This document shows, piece after piece, positions 12,001 to 22,422 of a stretch of 64,000 nt of DNA. The notes beneath the pieces were generated by a model. It saw only the letters and a list, made by a program, of their open reading frames with translations. It had not been told where the DNA came from and made no database searches. Numbering within the stretch: position 1 is the stretch's first letter; every line of letters starts with the position of its first letter. The stretch is from Asterochloris sp. CNOR1. Taxonomy: Eukaryota > Chlorophyta > Trebouxiophyceae > Trebouxiales > Trebouxiaceae. The position numbers and the translations under genes are program-made. The stretch covers positions 3,097,001-3,161,000 of the forward strand of contig OZ017748.1 of the NCBI GenBank assembly GCA_963969365.1, read 5' to 3'.

Positions 12001-13042
12001 GGTTGCCTGCCAGTGTGAGGTGGTGCAGGCTGCCACACCACGCCAGGTAGCAGCAAGCGCCCAGGTCCTCCACACGGTTCCCCTCCAGGTCCAGGACCTC
12101 AAGCATCTCCAGGTCTACAGGTCAGGCACTGCATTGCCCAGACAGGGGCTGACAGCATGAGCTCAGGGCATCAAACACGATACGCCACTGCCTGAGACGG
12201 CTGGACACTTCGGGCACCCTTAGGATGCCGCACAGCAGTCTGCTTGCATACCTGCTAGTGGCTGCATGGTTCCTTTGAGTGGTTCACATACAATGCGCCC
12301 GCAGCAGCTGAGTGCCAAAGCTGCACAAGCCTGCCAGCAGCTGCATGTCATTGCTTTGTAGCGGCGCATTGGCTGCTGGGCAGTAAGGCTTGTCACCTGC
12401 CAGTGGCTGCATGTCATCGACCTGGTTGAAGGAGGCATACAGCTCCCTCAGCCCACTCAGTGCCCCAAGTCCCTCCAGCGCAGTCAAGCCACAGTGTGCA
12501 ACCCAGAGCACCTGAAGGTGCTTGAGCCCTGAGCCCAAGTCACGCAAAGAGCCCAGACTGCTGCCATTGAGCTTGAGCTCGCGCAGCTTGGGCATTCTCT
12601 GCAGGGATGAACAGCAGAATCAGCTCATGCATGAGAGGATGGCTGTACAATTGCGCAGGTACTGAAGGACTGACGGCCAGGCAGATGCTGGTGTCACGGC
12701 ACCACTTGTCACACTGCGCAAGTGCAGCTCTCACATGCAGGCGGCTGATCTCAGCTTGACAATGCAGGGCAACTGTTGCACTGCACAGGCTTGGTGGAGG
12801 CGCACAGGATGACCTTGTCCAAGCTGCTGATGCTGGTCTCGGCTGTGTCCACCACAATGTCCAGGTAGACAGCCTCCTCCAGGTTCTGCAGGCGCCAATT
12901 CAGCTCAGTGGATTGCAGGATCCGGACACATGCCAGGAACAGCAGGAGTCACCTGCACGCCTGCCAGGTGCCGAAGCACCTCATCTTCCTCCTGCTGTTC
13001 AGTGAGCAGCTCCTGCATGTCGCTGACCGTATGTTGCATCAT
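9060..13042 (-). CDS. LRRC56: LRRC56/ODA8 homologue, leucine-rich-repeat ciliary dynein assembly factor
   Basis: The LRRC56 family (ODA8 in Chlamydomonas) acts in assembly or transport of outer dynein arms of cilia. The N-terminal exon (from ATG 13042: MMQHTVSDMQELLTEQQ) joins LNWRLQNLEEAVYLDIVVDT (ending about 12797). Then come the leucine-rich repeats: MPKLRELKLNGSSLGSLRDL, HLQVLWVAHCGLTALEGLG and LRELYASFNQVDDMQPLA (about 12410-12600), and MLEVLDLEGNRVEDLG with LTLAGNPVAEEDNYHSE (about 11965-12115). The cap VAQTLPQLQVLDDVELR starts near 11655. KLNGSSLGSLRDLG, YASFNQVDD and EVLDLEGNRVEDLG match vertebrate LRRC56 closely. The rest (about 11600 down to 9060) is long, low-complexity, Pro/Gln/Ser-rich sequence whose exon limits are uncertain. 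Its last exons and the stop at 9060 are tentative. Confidence 0.82.
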
Positions 13043-13219
13043 GGTGGTCGTGCTGATTGCAGGGGGTAGGTCATTGAGCTGTCTGACAGCACAAAGTTGG
13101 CTTGATTGCACACCAGCTGTTCACATCTGATTTGCGCATGATGGCTGTCAAAGTGTCCAAGCTGCAGGCTGTAGTGCTTTAGCGAATAGCACACAGAGAT
13201 TGAGCGAGAAGCTGCTTCC
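13043..13219. promoter_or_regulatory. Shared 5' region between divergent LRRC56 and basic-protein gene
   Basis: Only 177 bp lie between two start codons facing away from each other, so a bidirectional promoter is likely if both starts are right. Confidence 0.35.
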
Positions 13220-14307
13220 ATGAATCAAGACAGCAGGCTCCCAGAGCAGCAGCCAGATGGTGAGCCACTTGCCAGATGCTCAAGTTTCTCACATGGTGCC
13301 AGGGACTCGGTGCATGTGTCTGCAGGCGCTGACCCTGTAACTGGCTCCAGACCCCCGCATGGGGCTGATGAGCTACGTGAGCGGCAAGGGAGAGGGTAAG
13401 GCACACCTCCGGCCTGACCGCAGCGTGACTGTCCCCAGAAATTGCTCACCAGCACAGTCCAGATGCCGTGGCTGTTTCCAGAACCTGCTCACCAGCACAT
13501 CTTGAAGGCCTCTGAGGCAGCCTCTCACACTGTCGTCTTCAGTGGCATGATGCAGCCCCAGCAGAGACACTTGCAAGCGTGGGCGGAGCAGCAGCTCCAG
13601 CGAGGACCCTCCCTTGAACAAGCGCGCTCCAAATAGGCACAGCAGTGCCTCGTCGTCTGGCTCAGAGCACACTTCAGACAGCAGCAGCCAGGACAGCGCA
13701 GACAGACAGCGTCGCAAGTCCAGCAAGGGCAAGCGTACCAAGTCAGACAAGGCTGCCAAGCAAGGCAAAACGAAGGGGAGCAAGAGGGGGAAGGACAAGA
13801 GGAACAGGAGCAGCAAGGACAAAAGGAAAAAGATGCACAAGCGTTCAAAGGAGAAGGGGCCTGTGCAGCTGAGCAAGGTGAGTGTGTGCCTTGCAGCCAA
13901 GCAGCTGCTATTTCTAGCCCATGTATGCCTTGACAGTGCGCACCTTCAGCTGAGGGGGACAGTTGAGCGGCCTCTTGGCTTTCAGCTGTGCCTGCTCTAG
14001 GTGGCAGGCACCCTCTTTGTTTTCAAGTTGCACTTGCAGCTGTAAGCTGGGTCTGCTCTGCATGTTGCAAGCAGGCCAGCTGCTGTCCCTTTGTTTGCAG
14101 TATGAGATAGGCCCAGGCAGCTGAATCCTGCAGTGTGCTCACTTCTGCATGGTGACAATGCAGTTCATCAATGAGGGCAATAAGGAACGGTACAGCAGCG
14201 TCTCTGGCAAGAAAATCAAGATGAAGCTGACCAAAACAGCTGAAGATCTAGAGGCAGAGCGTAGACGCAAGGCTCTCTTGTCAAATCTGAACAGCTTCTA
14301 TGAATGA
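13220..14307 (+). CDS. Ser/Lys-rich basic protein with conserved-looking C-terminus, probably nuclear
   Basis: I cannot name this gene. The first exon starts MNQDSRLPEQQPDGEPLARC and ends at a donor after ERQGR (near 13396). A middle exon (about 13556-13876) is strongly charged: KRGRSSSSSEDPPLNKR, then Ser- and Asp-rich sequence, then Lys/Arg blocks such as KRTKSDKAAKQGKTKGSK and KDKRKKMHKRSKEKG. A frame open to 14307 encodes EGNKERYSSVSGKKIKMKL, then TAEDLEAERRRKALLSNLN and FYE. A basic SR-like body with a short KIKMKL...LLSNLNSFYE tail suggests an RNA- or chromatin-associated protein. The acceptor joining the last exon was not resolved; an in-frame ATG at 14151 is inside it. Confidence 0.55.
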
Positions 14308-14517
14308 ATCAGCTGGGTGGCACAGATACATGGAACATGCCACAGTTGAGCAGGAGCTGTGCACTCATCGACATTTTTGTTCTACTTTCCCCTTTGCCCA
14401 CAGGCTTTGTGACCTGACGAACAGCTCCACGAGCAACCGTGTCAAGCATCAGGAGTTTCCCCAGCTCCATTAGATCTCACAAGCTCGGAAGCTGTCTGGG
14501 CCGGGATTGATGCTATC

Positions 14518-17500
14518 ATGAGCAGTTCAAACAAAAGCCTGGTCAAGGAAGCCCTGAAGGAGCCAGAGCTAGCAGCAGGACCCAGCTATCACCAGCATGT
14601 GCATGCTCAGGTGCGGACCTGCTACCTGCAGCAGCATGGCAGCGCAGGCTGTGCGGTGCCTATCTGAACCCAGGCAATTCATGCCTTTAGCATCAAACAC
14701 ACCCATGGCCCTTCAGGTTGTGGTTGGGGTGCTCACCAAGTATGTGAATCTTGGCAAGGGCTGGCGACACCGCCTCTTCGTGCTGAAGAATGGCGTCCTG
14801 CAGTATTACAAGGTGACTGCAGCTGCATCCGTCTGAAGTGCAGCAGGGTGTGATGGCTCTCTGATCCCTGCCTGCATGCCTGTCCATTGCTCCCAGACGC
14901 AAGCTACTGGCACAGGGCCATGTGCCTACCTGCTGCTTAGGTGCTGTGTGCAGCAGCAGCTGCATATTGCAACCCTGTCTTTGGCCAGAGGGCAGATGAC
15001 CATTGCAGTCTCCCAGTGACTTGGCTGCTCCTATACACCTGCTGCCTGGCAGCTGTCGCCTGCATGTCGCACCAGATGCAGGCAGGCCTGCTGATTGGGC
15101 TGCAGTGCTGTGCAGATGTTTGGCCCCACAGCAGTGAATGTGAGCCTACTGTTTGATGAACTGCGCAAATGTGGGGACCTTGTCCCCATTGGCGCGGAGA
15201 CTGGGGTGGTTGAGGAGCAGTGCAGAAGGTAATTGCTGGGTGTCAGCCTCCTGCCAAATGGCTGTGAGCGTGCTGCATCAGCATGATGCCTTTCAAGGCA
15301 GCTTGATACACACGGTGTCGCAATGCAGCAGCATCTGCCTTGTGTGGGTGGTTTGCAGCAGCTTGTGGGCTGCTGACACCAGAGCTGCAAAGAGAGGCGG
15401 TGCTGCTCATGCTGACCCTGGCCGCACTGCAGAAGCAAATCTCCAGCCCGATTGGAGGACGGGAGCTGCAATCCCCAAGGGGAGATGCACATGCAGGTCA
15501 GCGCTGTGCCTTGATTTGAAAAGGCTTTCGGCACCGATCATGCAGAGCCAGCTCGTGCCCACTGCTTTTGCATGTCTAGGATGCCATTGGCGTCGAGACA
15601 TAGATCTGCTGCAGGCACCAGGGGCTTCTGGCAGATCACCGCCACAGCCTCACTCACAAATATGCTGCAGGTCTCCCATGTCCGCCAGTCAGAGGCAGAT
15701 AACAGGAAGTTCTATGTGCACAGCGGCACAACGACCCTCAGGCTTCGGGCAGAGACCAAGTGAGCCTTGATTCCTGCAGCCACCACCTTCCACATGCTGC
15801 CAAGCATCATGTACTGGCAACAGTTCTGGTGGCAGCCACAAATTCCAGCAGCAAGGGATTAGACTGTAGGGCCCCTTGCTTGAGGTCAGCACTGGGGTTG
15901 GCACTGTATGACTTGGCTCTGCAGGGAGGACAGGAGAGCCTGGGTGGATGCACTCACCCAAACCAAGGAACGGTGGAGAGACGAGCCAGCCATTGCACCA
16001 AATGGCATCACTCCCGCAAGGTGTGAGCATTGACAAACAGGCAGCATGGTGACAAGCTCGATCCATATACCTGTGACACTGAGTCTTGCGAGTGCTGACA
16101 AATTGCAAGACGACGCTCCACCAGGAAGTCTGCAAATCAGAAGGCAAAGCGTTTGGTTGCTTTCTCAGTCCCAGCCAGCAGATCAGCTGATCATTTTGCC
16201 TTCAGGGTTGCCGGGGATGACAACAAGTTCCTGCAGCTGCTGGAGGAGGTCAAGGGCAGCCTCAAGCAGAAGGGGGCCTCAGGCGCAGTGCAGGCGCATG
16301 TGGAGGATGTGCTGCTGAGCCAGCACCAGCACTACCATGCATACATGACTGCAGAGGCTGACAAGCGGCGGGCCTTAATAGACCATGTCAAGGCGCTGGA
16401 GGTGGGCACATTGCTAATCAGCAGAGCTGGTGGTTAGAGTGCGCACTGCTCCTCAAACTTTGCCCTGCCTCTGGGCTGCCTGGTGTGTGCGTGTGTGTGT
16501 GTGTCAATGTGTCAAGGTGGGCAGCTCCTCTCACTGAGCTGCGTCAAAAAGCAACATTCAGAATTGCAGAGGCTGACAAGTCGCACGCCTGCAAGACCAT
16601 GTCCAGGAGACCTTGCTGCTGACTGTGGACAGATCAGGGCTGTTGTCACTGTGATGCTCGCTGAAGGTACACAGTGTTGCAGAGGCTTCACGCATGGGGC
16701 CTCAGGCCAGGTGCTTGTCCCTTCCTTGTGCACCTGCTATGTGCAAAAGGATCTTGTCCCTCTTTGCAGAACGAGAAGCGCCAGCTTGAGACCAACATTG
16801 TGGTCGAGGAGCGCTTGCGCAACCCAGCTCCCCTAGAGCGTGCTGCCAGCCAAGAGACGGTGGACGATGAGGGGGAGGACGATGACCACGACTCTGGATC
16901 TGGGTCGGGGACGTCGGAGACAGAGGATGACCTGTTCTACGACTGCGACCCCTCGCAGGTGGGTCTGTTCAGGTGGTCTGATCTACATGACGCCGATTTG
17001 GGGTGAGAACTGGCCAATGTGGTGCACTCAGGGGTGGATTTGCATATATGTCCTAGAAGGACATCTGCCTGCATTACAACCTGAGCTGTTGCAATTCATG
17101 GTAAGATTATGCAACATTGTTGGGTGAGTAGCTGTGCATGGAGCAGGCATGGGGTTGGGGGCAGGGGCTGGTGTGTCTCTGCCCTGCACATTGCAGCCGT
17201 AATAGAGCGGGTTCCTTCAGCCAAATGCAGTGCATGGGACCAGCCCATAGCGCTGTGGAAGGTGCTTGGTAGGCCTGCTTTGTTTGACCGGCAGGGCGCT
17301 CAAGCTAAGAGCAGCTGTTTCAACACCTCCCTCATGCCTTGCAGTCGTCGGCAGACGGCCTGACGCGTCTCCGCTCTTCTGGCAGCACCAGCCTTCCGGC
17401 TGAGGCTGGCAGCAGTGACCAGGCTGAACCAACTGGTGCAGTGGGCAGCCGTGCTGGAGGGGAGCAGGCCCAGGCTGCACCCGCACAAGCTCTGCCAGAG

Positions 17501-20500
17501 AGCCAGGTCGAGCTGCCGGTACCCAACTGGCTCAGGTCAGTACCAGGCGGTGCTAATGCAGAGCAGTGTGAGGTTTGCGCACACATGCATGGCATGGCTT
17601 GGTGCCAACTGCCCGCCTGCCACGGATCTCCACCTGAGAGACAAGCATGCCTGCTGGCTGCCTGCTACAGGGGGTCTGACACCTTGCACACCTGCCTTCT
17701 GCCATGGCTGCGCTGCTCGGACGCTCACCTTGCAGACGCACTTAGGAAGGCTGTCCTCAGTGCTGCTGTGCCCACTATGCCAGCATGCTACGTGCTTGCA
17801 GCGCCTGGTCCCTTGTCATCCCTCCTGCATGTGAGCATTACCTCGACTGCGGCAGGGGGAGATGCTGCCACCCCTGCTCCTGGCCGCCCAGGTTGCTCAA
17901 CACGCTGCTTTGCTGCAAGCGCCATCGCTCCTCCACCTGGGCCCCTGCCTGAATGCAACCGATGGCAACCTTGAACAACTTTCTGTCCAGATGCTGGCCC
18001 TGAGCCCCTGTCATGCCCCGCTGCAGTGAGGAGCTGCCTCCCCCGGTTCGGCGGGATCGCCTGCCCAAGCCGCAGCAGGTGGAGAAGAGCGTGGGCCTGT
18101 GGAGCATCATCAAGGAGTGTGTCGGCAAGGACCTCACACGCGTCTGCCTGCCCGTTTTCTTCAACGAGCCGCTCTCGGCGCTCCAGAAGAGCGCAGAGGA
18201 CTTGGAGTATGCGGAGCTCCTGGACAAGGTGGGGTCGCCAGGTGTCAACCAGCAGTGGGGGCACAGCGGCCTCAGACTGGTGGACAATGGTGGGCAAGGA
18301 GGCAACCAGGCATTTCACAGCTCCTGGAGCATGCCGCGCCATTGGACATGGTGGTGGCTGGCGGCCACTGAGCGACAACTTGACTTTCCCAACACTGTTT
18401 GACCAGCATGGGCCAGGAGGCAGGCAGGCACTGCTCAGCTTGTGGTGCCTGCCATCAAGTTGGAGGGGGTGGAGCAGGTTTGGCGAGTAGTTGCTAGGTT
18501 TTGGATGCTTGTGACCCAGGAGGCTTGCATGCACCTGTGAGCCCTGTGCAGCACCTCTGTGCTAGGCAGCCCCCTGCACCTGTGCTGGTGCTGGACATGC
18601 AGTGGTGGCAGTCATGACAGGCAGCTAGCTATTGAGCTGCTCCTTTAGTGGAGCTGCTGATATGGGCGCACTGATGGTACTGCCGCAGACTTCAACATCT
18701 CAAGTGCACGGCCGTGCTGCACCATGCACTGCAGTCTGCAACGACCTGACTGTGTCCTTATGACCCCTCAGGCCAACGAGCTTCAATGTGCTCATGCTGG
18801 TCCTGCAGGCATCAGCTTGCCCTGCGCAGAGCATTGACCGCCTCATGTATGTGGCGGCCTTTGCTGTATCGGGCTACTCTGCCACCGCCCAGCGTACACA
18901 GAAGCCGTTCAACCCCCTGCTGGGCGAGACGTTTGAGTTCATCTACCCAGAGAAGGGGTACAGGGCCATTGCTGAGAAGGTGAGGTCGTTGGGCAGGACA
19001 GCTGCACAGGACACCTCCTGGGCTGAACCCTGCGCTTCCTAGTTTGCAGCCCCTATAGCTGCTGTGCAACACATTACTGCACATTGGTGACTACCCGCGC
19101 AGCATTGCTGTCATACCAAGCACGGTACCTGTTGCCATCCAGTACTCACCTGATGCCAGCGTTGCGCAGCTTTAGGCCAAGGTACCAGGGCTGAGGGTGG
19201 GGTGCTGCCTGCTTGCTGCTGATTTGTGCTTTGCTTCGGAGAACTGCAACCCAGCAGAGAGGGGCAGTTGCTGCTCATGGTCCAGAATGAACATGGTCCC
19301 TGCAGGTGGTTCACCACCCCACCATTATTGCAGCCCACTGCGAGGGACGCAGCTGGCAGTTTGCGGGGGACGCCGAGGTGCGCAGCAAGTTCTGGGGCCG
19401 CTACATCGAGCTCACCCCTGTGGGCCTCATCAGGCTCAAGTTCTCAGACGGGGATGAGTACCACTGGAGCAAGGTGGGCTGCCCAGGCTTGCACAGTTTG
19501 TCAATGAGCTTATCAACATACCTGCGGCATCAGTCGGGGAGCCTGGAGCTATCTTACAGTGCAGACCTGGTTGCTTGGAATCTCCATGGCCTTTGCCATC
19601 GCTGCATGTTGTGCTGATGTGAGTGCAGCCTTTACGGGTTCAGAAGGAAATGAATACCAGGGCAAGGGTGGACGTCTGCTTCCAGTCCATAGTGCAAGAC
19701 AGTGCGAATGAAGCGCCTCCCTTTGCCATCCTTGCATACTGTGTGGCTGTCAGGCAGTTGCGCCCCTGTGCCCAGCCTGCCTTCAGTGCAGTGTGCAGTC
19801 GCCTGTTGTGCCATGCTGCCAGGAAGCCTGAAGTGCTGCTGTCAGAGCAGGTAAAGGTTCTGCTGGGCCTGCTTGCAGTGCAGTCTGTGCTGAGTTTGGC
19901 TGTCATGCCATCTGCTGTTTGCCTTTCGATGTGCTGACGGGATACTGCCAGGCATATGCGCCTTACTTCCTCTTGCAAGAGTGCAAAGCGCGCTGCTGCC
20001 GACCTGCCTGCTGGCTACCTTGCCCTTCACCAGCTGGCTGACAGCGCCTGCATCCCCTGCCAATTTGCCTGCATGTCCCCAGGATGGCAGTGCCCAGTAC
20101 TTTGTCTCTACTCTGTGCACTGTAGGAAACAAGCGAGGCTGCCTGCAGGTCACCTCATCCATCAACAACATCATTGTGGGCAAGCTGTACATTGACCATG
20201 GCGGCGTGATGCGCATCCAGAACAAGAAGACCGACCTGGCAGCCAAGATCAAGTTCAAGGAGACTGGTCTGCTGGGGGGGTCAAAGAATGCCCATCAGGT
20301 CAGCCACTGATCCACAGAGCCCCTTGTGAGGTCTGGCACAGGTTGAGCTCTGTCAGAGATGGCTTTGAGCTAGTAGCAGGGGTCAAGAGCTTGCAAACTT
20401 GCCCTGTGGCGCATGGCCCATCTGTGCATCTAAAGCTGAGCCACGATGACGAAGGATCATGCCTCAAAGACAAGCGACGATGCCTTGTTTGTACCGTCCC

Positions 20501-22063
20501 AGCCTGACCTGGAGAGTGCAATCCTTGAGTGCCACCACCTTGAGTGTTTCCAGCCATTCATTACTGAGGTTCAATGCCCATCTAGTCCTGCTTGTGGCAG
20601 CGCTGGGCATGAGCATTGTGCATCCTGGGAAATGTAGAGCATGCCTCCACGTTGCGCCGGCTACTTCTTTGCGTAAGTGCCGCCTGATCTGTGCGTGGTC
20701 GGTCCTGACACATTGCTCAGTTGGTCTCATCTTAGTCCCCAGATGACTGCTCTGCAGGTCAAAGGCACTTTTGAAAAAAATGGCCATGCTTTAGACCTCC
20801 CAACCATCTCAGGCAAATGGGATGAGACCCTGACTGCCACCATGCCCGATGGCAGCCAGAAGCTGCTCTGGCAGATCAACCCGCCCGCCAAGCAGCAAAC
20901 AAGGTAAGAGCAGGCTCCAAGCCCCTGCAGGCTCCCAAGCCCTGGAATAGCATCTGCACGCAGCACAATTTTAAAGGCAAGGATGACCTCCTGCACATCT
21001 TGTGCCACATCAGTCCCACCTCAGTGCCTGGTTCAAGGCAGGTAGCGACCTCCTCCCAGCCTTGTTGCCTGCCGCCTGTGTTTGTCAGGAGTTATCCTGT
21101 CTGTAATGGTTGCAGGTACAATTTCTCTGAGTTTGCAATCAAGCTGAACGAGGTTACCCCTGGCCTGGAGAAGCACCTGGCGCCCACAGACTGCCGCCTC
21201 AGGCCCGACCAGCACTACTTGGAGCTGGGCATGTATGACGAGGTCAGCCGGTCACAAGCAGCAGAAAACACCAGTCAAAGATGCCAGGCTGTATCTTGCA
21301 AGCAGCACGACTGTTGCTGGCCGAAGGGTATTGCAATGCACAAAACTCTAGTCTGTCAGGGTGGTGCAGGCAAGTTGCATTCATACCGTCGTCAGCCTGG
21401 CAGCTGTCCAGCACACGCTGGATGGTGTCTTTGGCTGCAGCTCACAGTCGGGGACAGAGACCGGGGAGGATCCCTGTCCCGGCTAGCTGCTTTGCCATGA
21501 GCATGACTTCACCTGCATGGTGCAGCCCATGCTGGACAACATTCGACGGCTGCCAGCTGGAAGAGGCCCTATCCTGCCTGGCTGCCTCCCTGCTGGCGGC
21601 CATTACATAGATAGGTCTCATGCATGGTCAACTTGTAGGCACCTCCTCTGCCTGTAGGTGGACATGAAAGGCAGAGTCAAGCCTGCCCTGCACAGATATC
21701 CAAGCCATGCATGATGCTGCGCAAAACCCCGTCACCCATCCCATCTGCCAATGTTGAGATGCGGAGATCGGAGCAGGAGCAGAACTGCTGGGCTGCTTCA
21801 TCTTGGTTCCCCCTTCTGCACCGGCACGCCTCAAATGCCCTGTGCTGAGCCTGCAGGCCAATGCTGAGAAGCAGAGGCTGGAGCAGAAGCAGAGGGCGGC
21901 TCGCAAGGCAGCGGAACGGGGGGATCCCATCGAGCCGAGGTGGTTCAGGCACATCCCCAATGCCACACAGGGCGAGGACCCCACTTACGAGTACTCGGGC
22001 GGCTACTGGGAGGCGCGAAAGAAGGGAGATTACGACGGATGCAGGGACATCTTTGGGTCCTGA
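14518..22063 (+). CDS. Oxysterol-binding-protein-related protein with PH domain
   Basis: A lipid-transfer protein of the ORP family, expected to exchange sterols or phosphoinositides at membrane contact sites. Exon 1 (14518-14610) begins [14 protein letters not shown]. The PH domain runs from [20 protein letters not shown] (exon 14717-14812) to [17 protein letters not shown] (about 15932-16020). A coiled segment ([16 protein letters not shown], 16206-16401) and an acidic stretch ([13 protein letters not shown], near 16860) follow. The ORD domain has [34 protein letters not shown] (18900-18978), [17 protein letters not shown] (from 19307), [13 protein letters not shown] (20180) and the tail [20 protein letters not shown] to the stop at 22063. 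The usual EQVSHHPP signature is changed to KVVHHPT, but both His remain. About fifteen exons; several short linking exons are approximate. Confidence 0.88.
16351..16607. repeat. Copy of an exon end in the next intron of the ORP gene
   Basis: The 3' part of the coiled-coil exon (16351-16393) begins gcagaggctgacaag. The same 15 bases begin 16566-16607, which also ends in agaccatgtc-agg like the exon. The copy lies about 165 bp beyond the exon's donor, offset 215 bp. Confidence 0.8.
16482..16504. repeat. Short (GT)n microsatellite
   Basis: A run of about eleven GT units with one interruption, within an ORP intron. Confidence 0.8.
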
Positions 22064-22422
22064 CAACTACTAGTGCTCCACACAAAGCAGTCGGCCCATG
22101 TGAATGACCTTGTTCGAACTGAATTATGTTTGGCCTTTCAGCACGCCCTCAGTGTACTGCTACAGAATGGGGCTGTCTGTTCCTCTGCACCTCACCAAAC
22201 CTGGCCAGTAGTGTCCTCAACAGGCTCAGAATACTGCCTGCTAAGTGTGCCCCCTGCACAATACCATTGTAAAATTTCAGTTGCATGGCAAAATGCAAGG
22301 ACCTGGCAATTCACTGGAGCTGAGAGCAAGGATGCCATCCCTGACGGCAGCAATGCTGGATGTTGCATCCTGTAGGCTAGGGCGTGGGATGAAGATTCTT
22401 TGACCTGTCTCAAGCTGCTGCA
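22064..22422. other. Intergenic spacer between ORP and TPR genes
   Basis: Same-strand spacer of about 360 bp with no coding signal. A TGTAA at 22268-22272, the usual green-algal polyadenylation signal, lies about 205 bp after the ORP stop and would suit its mRNA end. Confidence 0.4.
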
